Under the pieces are notes generated by a model. That model made no database searches. It was not told where the DNA came from and saw only the letters and a program-made list of their open reading frames with translations. Made by a program: the position numbers and the translations under genes. This document shows, one piece after another, positions 35,201 through 46,649 of a DNA stretch of 64,000 nt (within the stretch, counting starts at the first letter, position 1; every line of letters begins with the position of its first letter). Origin of the DNA: Climacium dendroides (taxonomy: Eukaryota > Streptophyta > Bryopsida > Hypnales > Climaciaceae); assembly GCA_950106755.1 (NCBI GenBank), contig OX467082.1, positions 434,001 through 498,000 on the forward strand, written 5' to 3'.

Positions 35201-36410
35201 AATAATAACTCATCAATGTCTTTGAAAACAAGATTCCCTGCAACGTATGGGGAGATCTCGCGGTTAATAAAAAAACAAACCGCATGAAATTGGCAAAATA
35301 TTGTTTTCATTTAAGACTTGTAGGCCGTAGTAGCGGTTGGCACTTGCTATGCTACACATTCACCACTAGAATTCCGTTAGAATTTTTATATATTAGATAG
35401 AATGAAGAATAAGAATTTCAATAAATCTTCTGCTAAATATTACTAAAATTTTCATATAATATTTTTCATTAATAAGCATTTATTAATATAAACAATAGAA
35501 ATGTAATGAATGATAAATGATATGCATTCAATGATGAATATGGTAAAAGATACACATACATTAGAATCCATTAGAAATTTGATTCCCTTGTTACAAAAAA
35601 TGGTAATCCAAATGGAAGATTTGAAAAAAAAACTTATAAATGTCAAGGAAATTTGTGAACAACGTAATTATTGTGGAATCAAAAATCGCTTCAATTGAAT
35701 AAATTTCTCAAAATCATTTGGTAGTGGCAATAGGAAATTGAAATCATGAAAGCTCAGAGCTCACAAAAGCACAAAATCATAGAAGTGCAAAGAAGTGTAA
35801 AGCCCAAAAATATAATATGGTCTTAATAACAGTGGACATGCTATGCTAGTTAGTGAACTTTCTCTGTTTGTACGATCAGGAGATCGTACGATGAGCATTC
35901 TCACTACCACGCTTTCGATTTTTATGTTTTTCATTGGGAGAACTCTTGGTGATCGTCTTCTAGCCGGAGACCTCATGGCTCATGATGAATGAATAGGGCT
36001 GCGCTACTACAAACCCGCTTGACGACCTCTATCGGGGGATCTCTAGATGATCGGACCCTACTTGACCAATATTGAACATCTCCTCAAAACCCTACATGCA
36101 GGGATCTTTCAGGGGGGAGCATTCGCACTTTGCTTTTGTCAGTTCTATCATTTCAGCGAGGGGCAATCTTCAGAAGAACGGACCGAGCTTGCTATTGAAA
36201 TTTTGCTATTTCAATTGGGATATCCCCCGATGATGAGATTGAGTTATTGCCTTCTGAAAATGAGATTGGAGTATGGCTATACTACCCAAAGGATACCCTG
36301 AAAATCAACCCTCGTCCCTCCCCCCATCGTTGTTTTTAGTGAACCTTGAGCCCTGAGCCCCTAAAACCCTAAACCCTGATTTCTGAACCCTACGTAGTAA
36401 ACAACGGTAT
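35201..36410. other. AT-rich filler between relic D and element B
   Basis: 35330-35700 is the second copy of the AT-rich repeat at 14430-14780. An 84-codon ORF at 36047-36301 has no recognisable features. Telo-box-like CCCTAAACCC occurs near 36365, just outside the end of element B. Confidence 0.4.
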
Positions 36411-36755
36411 ATTCAATATTTTGGGAGTTTTCCAGTGAAATGGGAGTAAATTTTGAATGACTTCGTGATTTCATAAAGCACATTATTGCAAATTGGGAAG
36501 AATGACAAGTCTCCAACACGTAAAAATCATTGAGTTGCAATCAAGAGAGGTCTGAAATTAAGGAATGTGGAAAAGATATGCATCAATGCACTGATTGAAT
36601 TCCGAATAATAGGCAAAATTCATCTCATATACATGCCACCTGTACGTCCAATATGAACAACTCCCAACTATTGAAGTGTCCACCTAGTATGAACAACTAT
36701 GAACAACTACCAACTATCAGAGTGTCCATCTAGTATGAACAACTATGAACAAGTA

Positions 36756-37391
36756 TTAACCACGCGATGTACTCCTCAGCTTCTCAAGGGCCCTCCAAAT
36801 TTCCGGGCCTCGACTGCATTTTGGCCTGACACCCGCACCCTCCTGGCGCATGTATTCCCTCCGCTGCGCCTGTAGTGACCTCCGTTCTGTAGAGTCCCAA
36901 GTGGAAGTCGAGGAATGAGTACACGTCGGCCTCTCGACTTTCCTCTTCAATTTACTTGCTTCAGCTGGTGCACAACGTGGGAGCAGAAGCTGTGCAACGT
37001 GGGGAGCATTGATTTCCACGTTGAAGTCATATGGCGCATCGTTTTTCACTTCTGTTGTCTTCATTAGATAATTCGCATCTCCGTAGAGCTTTCTCTGCGT
37101 CCCTTTCTCTGAAGTAGTCGACGACGATGAGGAATTCCTAACTTCCCTGGAGCGTAAAGGGGATGGCGAGCACGAAACTGGCAAGCGTGGCTTTTTCTCC
37201 AGAGGACTGTCGACCACTCCGTCCTCGACGTGCTTCACAGAGAAATCCATGGTGGAATTCAATGTTGGAGCCGAGCACAAGAAGTCCCCCGTGCTAAGAA
37301 TAACGTATTGTCCATAGTCAAGAAGGGAGTCCTCTGACGCTTGACATGGGAAGACCCCACCTCTTCTAGATTTTGCAGAGGGACTTCTCAC
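36756..37391 (-). CDS. DYGQY-motif protein exon, element B
   Basis: The exon starts after the acceptor TATCAG at 37391 and is open to the stop at 36756. Conserved with A: SLLDYGQYVILSTGDF, NSTMDFSVKHVEDGVVDSP, SCSPSPL, SRGPEI. Also KLYGDANY and a Lys/Arg-rich ERRSLQAQRREYMRQ tail. The product is hydrophilic and probably nuclear. No known fold. The selectively conserved blocks between two otherwise diverged elements suggest a real function. The upstream exon is not certain. Confidence 0.55.
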   Translation of the reverse strand: MRSPSAKSRRGGVFPCQASEDSLLDYGQYVILSTGDFLCSAPTLNSTMDFSVKHVEDGVVDSPLEKKPRLPVSCSPSPLRSREVRNSSSSSTTSEKGTQRKLYGDANYLMKTTEVKNDAPYDFNVEINAPHVAQLLLPRCAPAEASKLKRKVERPTCTHSSTSTWDSTERRSLQAQRREYMRQEGAGVRPKCSRGPEIWRALEKLRSTSRG

Positions 37392-37523
37392 CTGATAGAA
37401 AACGGAAGAGAATTAGCATTGGAACCTTCAACCAAGCACAATCACAGCAAGTCCACGATGAAGCGAAAGCAGAAGGGATGGAATACAAGCTAACTAAACA
37501 AACTTCGTCTCAAACAACATATT

Positions 37524-37618
37524 AGCGCGAAGCGCGCTAAACTTCAGCATTTATAAAGGAGGAAAGTGTCATTCACAAACGCCATGATCGCCTACCACAC
37601 CTTAGCGCGAAGCGCGCT
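37524..37618. repeat. Two B-type palindromes between DYGQY exon and phosphatase
   Basis: AGCGCGAAGCGCGCT at 37524-37538 and 37604-37618, one mismatch each to AGCGCGANTCGCGCT. They share the same variant. Both lie in the same interval as the pair in element A. Confidence 0.87.
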
Positions 37619-37699
37619 AAAATACAGTGCAGCGTGAGAATTAGAGGAACTGCAACATGCAAACAACGGGAGCTTGACCGCATACCTCCAGCAGTAAGT

Positions 37700-38779
37700 C
37701 TAACTAACAATAATAGGCCCAAGCAAGATCTCCATGAGACTGTTATACTCTCGACGACCCCGTTCCTCGCACAGCATTCGTCTTCCAATCCTCCACATCT
37801 TATCCTCCCTAAAGGATTTGAGACCAGTGCTGCGGTTGCCGTTCAATTTTTGTAACCACGGCAGTAAGACAGATAGAAGAGTTGTGTCCTTGTCCCCATT
37901 CCCTCGGATACTCCACGAATCCAACAAAATTACATTTTCGGGCTTATTCATGAGGTGTTTGCGAGGGCTGTCATCGACTATGACAGTGTTATTGGGAGCA
38001 AAAATCCCGTGGAAGCCACCGAAAAGGACATCGAGGTTTTTAAGGAACAAGTCCTTATCCGTTCCCAGCTCTTTGTAAGCCACCAATCTCCCGGCCTTGT
38101 CCTTGTGCTTGATCGTTTTGCAGGAGTTCTGCCCGAGAACAAGGAAGGGCCATTTTCCCTCACGAAAGAGGTAGTTAGCAATTTCATCGACCGTTGTTTT
38201 CTTCATGGAGCTCCATACAGAAATGTTTGCGATCTTCTGTAGCTCCTTCAAGAACTCGGCGCAATTGGGACGAACATAAACCGCTTTGGGCCCGACAACG
38301 GCAGGAATGGTGGCTGAGTGCAGGTCCGAGGCCTTGTTAAACTGCTTGATGGAAGGGTTAGACTTCATGTCCTCGCAGCGACATAAGATGCCATTGAGGT
38401 CCAGGACGACGTTCAACCACTTCTCTGCCCCCCCAGACCTCAATGGACGATGGACGGCCTGCGAAGATCCCTCACGATCTATTGTAAGATGAGAGCCCTG
38501 CTAACAAACGTAGGAATTTACAACCAGTTACAATCGTGAAACTGGCTTCATTGGAACGACAAGACAAATCAGACAGAAACGTTCCCGATCGGGATTGAAA
38601 AAATGTTAACAGAGTCCGGTCGCGTCATGAAGAAGGAAGTAGAGATTATACCTTCTCCAATGCTGACTGTGAAGGCTGATCAACGTTTTTGCAACTTGCC
38701 GAATTCGGACTCGTCTGCAGCAGATTTTGCATCGGAGGGACAACACAATCCTCAGGACATGATTCAATATTTAAGAGGC
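37700..38779 (-). CDS. FCP1/NIF-type HAD phosphatase-like protein, element B
   Basis: Exons 38779-38652 and 38497-37700 with GT-AG borders, aligned to A. No internal stop in either exon. HAD motifs: VVLDLNGILC (nucleophile Asp kept, second acidic residue replaced by Asn), ISVWSSM, a Lys in DLFLKNLDVLF, and VIVDDSPRKH. The first exon (IESCPEDCVVPP...) begins with two nucleotides completing a split codon, exactly as in A, so at least one more exon lies upstream; it could be within the methyltransferase-like gene's transcript. The stop TAG is conserved in A and is followed in both by a donor-like GGAG/G. A likely role, dephosphorylating RNA polymerase II or another nuclear target, is inferred from the family. 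Confidence 0.65.
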
Positions 38780-38967
38780 CTGCAATTCCAGAATCGGGGA
38801 AAACTTTCTCTGTGAGAGATATATTACAATTTCAGAGACATCGTCTTTTAGAATACATAACTCACTCTAGATATATCTACTGGCAACTATTATAGCTACA
38901 AAACATCCGCTTGACATCTAGCACTGTATATACATACAAAAAAATCAGCTAGGAATCTATCACACAG

Positions 38968-38988
38968 TTTAGCGCGAGTCGCGCTAAA
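38968..38988. repeat. Perfect B-type palindrome after the cargo stop codon
   Basis: The core AGCGCGAGTCGCGCT at 38971-38985 is extended symmetrically by TTT/AAA. It lies 30 nt past the stop (39016-39018) of the methyltransferase-like gene, as in A. Confidence 0.92.
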
Positions 38989-40128
38989 TCTACATCACGC
39001 ATTCCGAACAGAAGTTTATTGTGCAGAACCTGCAGGTTGATCTTCGGTGGGCAGGGCATCACTTCCAGACTCCACCTTGGAAGCATCCCTGGACAGGTCC
39101 TGCTCAATGCCTACCTCCGTTGCCGTCTCAGTCTCAGCTTGGAATTCGGGACGGCCAATCTCCCTTGGTGCATGTTCCTCGGCTTCAACGTCTTCAATCA
39201 ATATAGGAGCTGGCGGTTCGGGCGTCTCCACGGGAAGAGGTGGCGGCATGGGCAGGGCCTGCGACGGACTCGAAGCATTGCTGATGTTTGAGCCAGAAGG
39301 CTGACCCTGGGTGAGCAGCATGGGCGATGGTTCAGCGGGCGGCAGCCTCTGGATTGGCTCCACACCAACCTTCTTGAATAAGAGCTGGAGCATCTCCCTG
39401 TTCTGCTGAGCAAGCTCTCGGTTGGCCCTCGACTCCTCTTGCATCCACTTCTGACTGGCCTTGTGCAACTCAATGTTTGCCAGCCTCTCCTTCGCTTGAT
39501 CGGCCACCATTTGCGCCAGTGCAAGCTCGGTCTTTTGTTGCGCCATCAGAGCTTGCTGTTGCATTTGCTGCATGGACTCGTTATGTCGCTGAGAAATTTT
39601 GGCCAATTCGCTCGCAATACTTGAAATTGTATCGCGCTTCCTCTTTTTCAGTGGCCGTCCAGATCCAACAGGAGTCATTGGTGTCTGTGACAACAGTGGC
39701 AACATGGAGCTTGCCGATGAACCGGGCACATCCGCTGATATGCGATTGGTCGGTGTCGCCATTTCATCAAGTCCTTCCGGACCGTCATCTGCAATCTCTT
39801 CTCCCTCCTCCTCCTCCTCCTCCTTGAATTCGGACTCAGCCTTGTTGCAGACAGGGCTTTCAACATTCTTCTGCAAATTGAGAGGGGAGCATTGGCTTGA
39901 CCTCAACTTTTTCTTGTAGGACGAGGGTGTTGAGCATTGACCTTGATCACCAGGCATTGAGTACCCAGTGTCAAGGAAATCCACGATGTCAAGTGTGATT
40001 GCCTTGACACAAATTTCGTCCCACCATGCTGATTGACTGGCTAAACCAGTGGCGAAGACATTCACATCACTCATCTGCCAACAGAACGAAGAGGATCAGT
40101 CTAATCCTGTACTGAGGATCCAGAATTC

Positions 40129-40280
40129 AGAGCGAGTCGCGCTAAATTATTGGTTTCTAGGAATGTGAAGACAGGGATACTCTGAAGAAGTCTACATATA
40201 CAGACTGTTGAATATGTATCGCAAGTGACTTCAGCGCGACTCGTGCTAATACAACAGGTCATTTTAGCACGACTCACGCT
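40129..40280. repeat. Three B-type palindromes in cargo intron 2
   Basis: AGAGCGAGTCGCGCT (40129), AGCGCGACTCGTGCT (40233) and AGCACGACTCACGCT (40266) in the 230-bp intron 40075-40304. The last has matched changes in both halves, which keeps the dyad. Confidence 0.88.
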
Positions 40281-41765
40281 AAACAATTGACAGAAACCTC
40301 TTACCATTGCTGCGCACGTCAACTTCCCTCCAGCGAAGCCCGAGTATATTGACATCCCAGACTTGCAGAACTTCTTGACGATCCACAGATAGAACTCCAT
40401 TCGCAATTCGGTGGGATGGATTCGGTATTCCAGCTCGTTGTATGCACGCGGCTTGACATACCGTGCCATCTCTGGACATTCAAATTCATCTGGAATGGCC
40501 ACCTTGTTGACATTGGTTGGGTTCTGCAGAAAGATCAGCTGCACTTTCTTCGGCGTTTTCGCAGCTGAGCAATCACCGAGTCGATCGTTCTTGCTGGGAC
40601 AGTACAAGGCGTATGAAACCTCGAAGGTTTTCAAGACCACATTGGATTCAATCCAATGGAGGACTTGAGATTGTTCCTTTTCATCCCCACAAATAAAGAG
40701 CCACGCTCGGACATCTTCAAGGGCAGGTTTCTTTGTCTTGGCCATCGAGGTGAGCACTTCAATGAAGTACGGATGGTCGATTGTGGAGCTCGTCTTCTTC
40801 TGAATCCCGGGCATTGTCCTGAAGTCGAGAACCCCAAGCGCCATATTTTTGGCGATTTGCTCAGTCATCGCATTCGCTGTCCACTCCTTGTGTATATTGC
40901 CCGCCACCACATAGCCTCGGTAGTGGCCACTTGCGGTTGGGACCTGGAAATTAGACTTATGTTGCAGAAATCTCTTCAAGAAATCCTGCGCATCTTTGGA
41001 CAACTCTGTGATCTCTTTGTTGAGGGAAGACTTATTCTTGGCCTTCCCGAAGTATGCTTCGCCTGGCTTGTCAAGAAGGACGTCCATGGTAGCGCTGGAT
41101 AACTGATGGTCCTTCTTGAAAGTCTTCTAGTTATCATGGATGATGTCGCCTTCCGCATTCAGAAACCCGAGAGCAGGCTTGATTCCATGAAGCTCTTTGA
41201 TCACCAGATTCTTCCGCTTACGGCGCTCAACCCAGTCTTTTGTGCTCCAGCAGTCGTCAAGCACGTTCTTGATGCTCTTTACTGTCACCTTCGGGTACGA
41301 GAACCTACGCTTTTCACCCGTCTCGTTGAGCAAATGTTCAGCGAGTCTTTTCAATTCTGCGTAGCTCAAGTTCCCCAGGTGTTTGAAGAACTCCCGATTC
41401 AGCACACAGCTCTCGGGATTCCAATCGTCCCTCGCATTGAACATGGCCCCCGTATCAGGATTGACGAGCTCTCCATGCGCGGCAGCGGTGATGACTTCAC
41501 TCTAGAGTTTGTACACATCATCGGGTGCCGTGATGAGCCAGAGTTCGTTCGTCAGCTTCAGTTTTTCCTCTCTGGCCTTGGTTTTTAAGATTTTCAAGCT
41601 CTTGACAACGTCAATCATAGAAAATCTGATTGTCATGGCCCTCTCAAATACTTGACACACAGTTAGACAAATTTAATTAGAAACGACGACGTAGCTCATC
41701 AAAGATCAATCATGTAGCATGCATTCTGTACAGGGCTGGAATTCTGTTAGCCGACGAGGCGGTTT

Positions 41766-41780
41766 AGCGCGAATCGCGCT
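41766..41780. repeat. Perfect B-type palindrome in cargo intron 1
   Basis: AGCGCGAATCGCGCT, extended by TTT/AAA, lies 11 nt inside the intron from the donor at 41791. The A-type site in element A is 10 nt from its donor. Confidence 0.92.
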
Positions 41781-43378
41781 AAAGTGCTGACCTGAAATCG
41801 CTCACGCTTCTTCTTGTTCTCTACAGTTTGCCGTACTTGAGACGCGGTTCCAACAGACTTGGTGGGCTTGGGATTTTCGGGCCTACCCATATCCTCCCAC
41901 ACTTGACAAGCCCCGAGGATGTTGCTCGCCCAAGATGGCTGCACAGCGATGAAGTGGTTTGTGCGGTTGTAGTAGGCAGAAATGCATCTGAGCTTTTCCA
42001 CGTTCTCCGACCACACAATGAAGCAATTCTACTTCTGGAAGTACTTGCGCTCGATTTTGTCGATGTTGTTGGAGTCATTAAACATGAACTTGCTTGCCTC
42101 CACACTATATTGCCCGTTTATTATGTAGAAATTGTCGGTTGCAATTTCTTCCCACGTCTCCGGCTTCTTAGTGCAGCCCACGGGCATGACGCAGAGCGTT
42201 TGTTTCGTGCTCTTGTCAGGAATGTTGAGGAGGTAGTTGACCATGTCCTCAACAATGTTATCCTGCTTCGATCGGATGTTATAGGTCGCAGGAGCCTCCA
42301 CGAGCTGAGAGATGTCAATCTCTCGCTTGTCACCAACACCAAAGACGTAGGCGTCTTCACAGCTGGTCCAAAATTGCTTGTAGACTTGACTGACGTGCGT
42401 ATAGTCAGGGCTTCTCAGCGTCGCTCGGGAGTGAGGCAAGTTTGCCATCTCCTCGGCGTAACATCCTTCGGGAACTTCGGAGACTGGAGGCTCGGTTGCT
42501 GTGGCTGTCTCTTTCTGAGGAGGATCAGCCACTTTTTTCCCTTTTCGCTGTTGAGGCTTCGAAGGCTGTGCTTGAGTTTTTCTCTGACCTCGACTTGTCT
42601 CTAATTCCTGCTTCACGATCACCTTAGAGGTCTGGCTGACGCCTTGTGACCGATCGGGGCTTGCTATACTCTTGTTGCATGGAGAGCTTCCCCTTCAACG
42701 TATTGAAGTCGTTGAATAGCTGGCGGATTTTTGTGCACAGCCTCTTCCAGGTTAGGGGAGTGCCGTTTGCATTCTTCTACTCGTTGTTGTCAAGCTTCTT
42801 CTCTAACTCTATGATCTCGTCGGCGTATGGAGTAGGTTGGAGGCTTTCCAGGAAGTGGCTGAGGTTGAATGGGATGAGGACCGAGTTGATGCATTTGGCG
42901 AAGTGGTATTGCCTGCTCGCTCCCGGCACAACGGACATGCATTTCACTTTGATCATGGGATGCGCGTCCACTTCGACATCTTTGATCATTTGTTGATAGG
43001 AGAGTTGGAGGGCACATATTGCGTTTTGAAACTTGTAGCTGAAGCAGATCATGTTTGTCATTGGTATCATGCATATGCTCCAACACTCTACTTCTTCAAG
43101 CTCTTTGAACTCCCAGTACTCGCCTTCGACTACACTCTCGTCCGCATTGGGATCATCATCCGCGCACTGTACTTCACATCTTTTGAAGTACATTTCAAGG
43201 GCTTCAACTTGGTCCTCCATTCTGCCAGAACAATGTTACGGTGTTTCATATTAGAACACTGATATGTATTAATTGGGATCTCTAGCGCAGATTTCTATTC
43301 ATATTTGTATTTTGACTCTTTTGCCTAGCTCACGCTGGATCAAATCATGATGACTCTCGTATTGGTAGGAAATACTTT

Positions 43379-43908
43379 AGCGCGACTCGTGCTGAAGTTG
43401 AATTTGTCTAGATTTGATTTGGTATGAATCACTGGTAGGAACTGATTAGCGCGAGTCGCACTAAAGTGGAGGTCTTACACTATCATTATGTTGGAATATA
43501 CTTTAGTGCGACTCGCGCTAAGGATGAATTGGTCAAAGGAGATGTCAAACAAGCATCGTTAGGAGTGATTTAGCACGAGTCACGCTTACTCAGAGAGCAT
43601 GCGCTAGATCGAAGGACTGATACTTTCTAGTCGGATGATTATACTTTAGCGCAACTCGCGCTAATGTTGAGCTGATTGTTCTAGTTATCTACGTTTTCAA
43701 TTTTTTGTTCTGGGCGGGAGTATTTTAGGATCAGGATGCTGTTTAAGCATTATTTAGCGCGACTCGCGCTAAAATGGATATGTATTTTATGGCTATGTCT
43801 TGTGGGTATCGGGTGCTATGTTATTATTGAATGGGATGTATAGGACACTTGAGTGGCAGGATTAGCTTAACGAATTTCTAGATATACCATTTTAGCGCGA
43901 GCCGCGCT
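43379..43908. repeat. Cluster of seven B-type palindromes upstream of cargo B
   Basis: Sites start at 43379, 43448, 43505, 43572, 43648, 43756 (perfect) and 43894. All are upstream of the cargo ATG (43220) and its acceptor (CTGGCAG, ending at 43222), so probably in a leader intron. Confidence 0.9.
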
Positions 43909-43919
43909 AAAATGGCTAA

Positions 43920-45350
43920 TTAACGTTTTATTTAGTCATGACTTTATTTTTAGGGTTTCAGGTTACAAAGAATAGGGTTCAGGGTTTTAGAACAGGAGCA
44001 GGAACAGGAACAGCAAACAGCAACAGGAACAGGAACAGCAAACAATAAGAGCAACAACAACAACGACCAACAACAAACACATGTATTTAACCTAAAACCC
44101 TAAACCACAAACATCATTTGCTTCATTGTTACCGGATCATGACTAATTTTGGGTTTGCTTCAACGGAAGATGACTAAGCAAGCAATAAGCAACCAAGCAA
44201 GTCATGGTTGAAACATTCAAGCAAGCATGCAAGCAAGTCAAGGAAGAAGCATTCAAGCAAGCAAGGAAGCAAGAAAATTAGAAATTTATTGACCACGTAC
44301 CTAAAAAATAGCAACAGGTACCTTGCAGACAGTAGGTGCAGCTCAAAGATCACACCTCGCAACTCAAGTGGCTCTGTCCACACGAGAGTGCCCTCATTGA
44401 AATTCCAATTATACGAACAAAGAACAGAATAAAATCACACCACAAAATCCTTGAAATTCAATCACACGGAAACAAAACCTTAATACAGCATAGCATCTAA
44501 TATGAATCTCATCAAGCAAGGAACCGACAACTTGTGAAATTAGCATTGTCCCAAGCTCTCTGGCAATTTCTAACAGCTTGAATTTAGGTTAAAAACTCGT
44601 GAAAAAAGATTGGCAAAGTACCTGTTGAAACGAGGAATTTTGATTGTGTGCCTCCCACTTCGCAACTCAAGTGTCTCGCAGACAGCAGGTGTAGCTCAAG
44701 TGTAGCTCGCACCAGCTCGCACCAACCACCAAGCACCTTGATGCAAGAAGCAAGCAAGTCAGATAGCAGGTGTAGCTCAAGTACAGCTCACACCAGCTCG
44801 CACCAACCACCAAGCACCTTGATGCAAGCAGCAAGCAAGTCAGACAGCAAAGCACCTCGCAGCAATCCGCACCTCGCAACTCGGACCAAACAATCCGCAC
44901 CTCGCACCTCGAAGCAAACAATCCGCACCTCGCACCTTGCACCTACGAGATTGCGTTGAATTCGTAGCAATCCACACCTCGCAGCAATCCGCACCTCAGA
45001 CCAAACAATCCGCACCTCAGACCAAACAATCCGCACCTCGCACAGCAGGTGCAACCCTAAACGTCGAACCGAGCACCAAGCACGAAGTACGAAGTACCTC
45101 GCACCAAGCAGCAAGCAATCCGCACCTCGCACCAAGCAATCCGCACCTCAGACCAAACAATCCGCACCTAGCACCTCGCAATTTCAAATTTCAAGCATTC
45201 GTTACAGCTCTCTCGCCGTGCTCCTCCGCTGCAGCCCAGGCGGCCAACAAAACTCTCCACAATGAACTCAATTGTGGCCTCAACGAAGAAACTAAAAAAG
45301 AGCCAAACCAACAAAACTAAAAAAACAAGCAACAAATGCGCTGATCCTCC
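43920..45350 (-). promoter_or_regulatory. Probable leader/promoter region of cargo B, low-complexity
   Basis: 44000-44060 is (ACAGGA/ACAGCA)n. 44160-44280 is rich in AAGCAAGC. 44640-45190 is a degenerate array of CGCACCTCGCA, CAATCCGCACCTC and CAGCTCGCACCA units that yields spurious ORFs on both strands. No gene. Confidence 0.4.
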
Positions 45351-46640
45351 CCCCGCGCGGCGAAAGGAGGGTGACGACCGACCGGGGCTACACCGAGCCT
45401 CCAACCAGGGTCGGTATTAGGTTCGGGCTTAGGGGCGGGTAAAAATTTGACTGCCGAGGCCACAGGGTCGAGAACCAAGTCCATAGGGTCGGGAACCAAG
45501 TCCACAGGGTCGGCAACAGGGGACGCAGGGTTGGTCATTGGTGCTACAGGCTTCTTTTCCATTTTAGAAGAAGTGCATATTGGCAATATAAATATGATAT
45601 TGGTTTTCCAAATTGCAACATTCATCCATTTAAGGGAGCCAACCCATTTTGACCACTTAAGCCATTTGGACTATTTGCACGGCTGATTTTTTCAAAACTT
45701 CCATTTCTACAAGTTTCGAAAGAGGCATTACAATGTAGGCATAATTTTTGAGATGTTTTTTTGCAACATAAAATTATTGAGAATTTTAGTGGAAAATGGA
45801 CTTGCTTCTATTCTAATGATATAGCCCATTATCTTTCCAACAATTTTGATTGCAATATTGAGACTCTCCTAAGCCAATTATATAGTGCGACAACTGCATA
45901 GAAAGTTGTGCCATATGTAATTGCTGCAAATTTTTTGTGCACAGTCAAAAAGGAAATGGTCTATACTACCATAATGGGATGTCAGTTATAAATGGGTTGC
46001 CTCTTGTATTGGATGTATGGTATGGTTTTCATCCACAATTGGGCAATTTCATCTAATATATTTTTATATTTCAAAGTTGTCTAGTAATTTCATCCACTTT
46101 TTCTAGCATTTTCTATAATCTTTTTTAGGGCAATCCTTCCTTTTCATAAATCATAACAATCTTGCCTACTTGGAAGTTGAACTTTGCATGAATAAAAAAA
46201 AAATGGGAATAGAATGGGCCCTCAATCCCCTTGAATGGTCCAAATCCTTCAAATGTCTTGCAATAATTAAAAAAGAATGCTCAAATAAATTTCAAGCAAT
46301 TTGAAATTCGTGCTACACATTGGATTCCACATTAATTCTCAATGCTAGCCCATTTAGGAGTTAATTTACATGTGAAAAGGAAGGATTGCCAAGGATACGG
46401 CCGTTGTACCCTAACGGTTCAAAATTAAAAAGGTCATGGAATTTTGTAAGTGATTGCTCAAATTTTGATCAAGCAAGTTGTAAATAGTGGTACAAGCGAC
46501 ATCGTGCGTTCATTTTCAATCTTGCCCACTTAGAAATTGAACTTTGCATGAATAAAAAAAAATGGGAATAGAATGGGCCCTCCCCTTGAATGGTCCATTC
46601 TATTCAAATCATGGCCTTATGGGATGAATTCATTAAATGG
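45351..46640. other. Spacer of element B with a direct repeat
   Basis: Roughly 46180-46250 and 46530-46590 share TTGAACTTTGCATGAATAAA and AATGGGAATAGAATGGGCCC. 45450-45540 has (CAGGGTCGGNAACCAAGTC)n-type repeats. No gene supported. Confidence 0.45.
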
Positions 46641-46649
46641 TAAATAAAA

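Larger units (their letters stand above)
39016..43220 (-). pseudogene. Large cargo protein with degenerate DNA-methyltransferase-like domain, element B
   Basis: Exons 43220-41792, about 41650-40305, and 40074-39016, with introns at the same places as A. Near 40415-40305 it reads HPTELRMEFYLW...SGFAGGKLTC, then NVFATGL across the exon junction. HPTE here is even closer than A to the HPTxKP motif of beta-class DNA methyltransferases, and FAGGKLTCAA mirrors FAGSGTTLVAA, but the SAM-binding Asp and the DPPY motif (here DFRT) are lost. Exon 3 is acidic, then Gln-rich coiled coil (MQQMQQQALMAQQK), then Pro-rich. Lesions: TAG at 42029, 41502 and 41127, each at a Trp codon in A; TAG at 42777; a frameshift near 42640. 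Exon 3 is fully open. Confidence 0.6.

Noticed and set aside
36350..36400. Telomere-like CCCTAAACCC near an element end
   Set aside because: Only one or two units; similar telo-box words occur at several intergenic places, so not a telomere or capture event.
44648..45320. Plus- and minus-strand ORFs of 90-127 codons with Ser/Thr/Arg repeats
   Set aside because: Produced by the CGCACCTCGCA-type low-complexity array; open in several frames and not protein-like.
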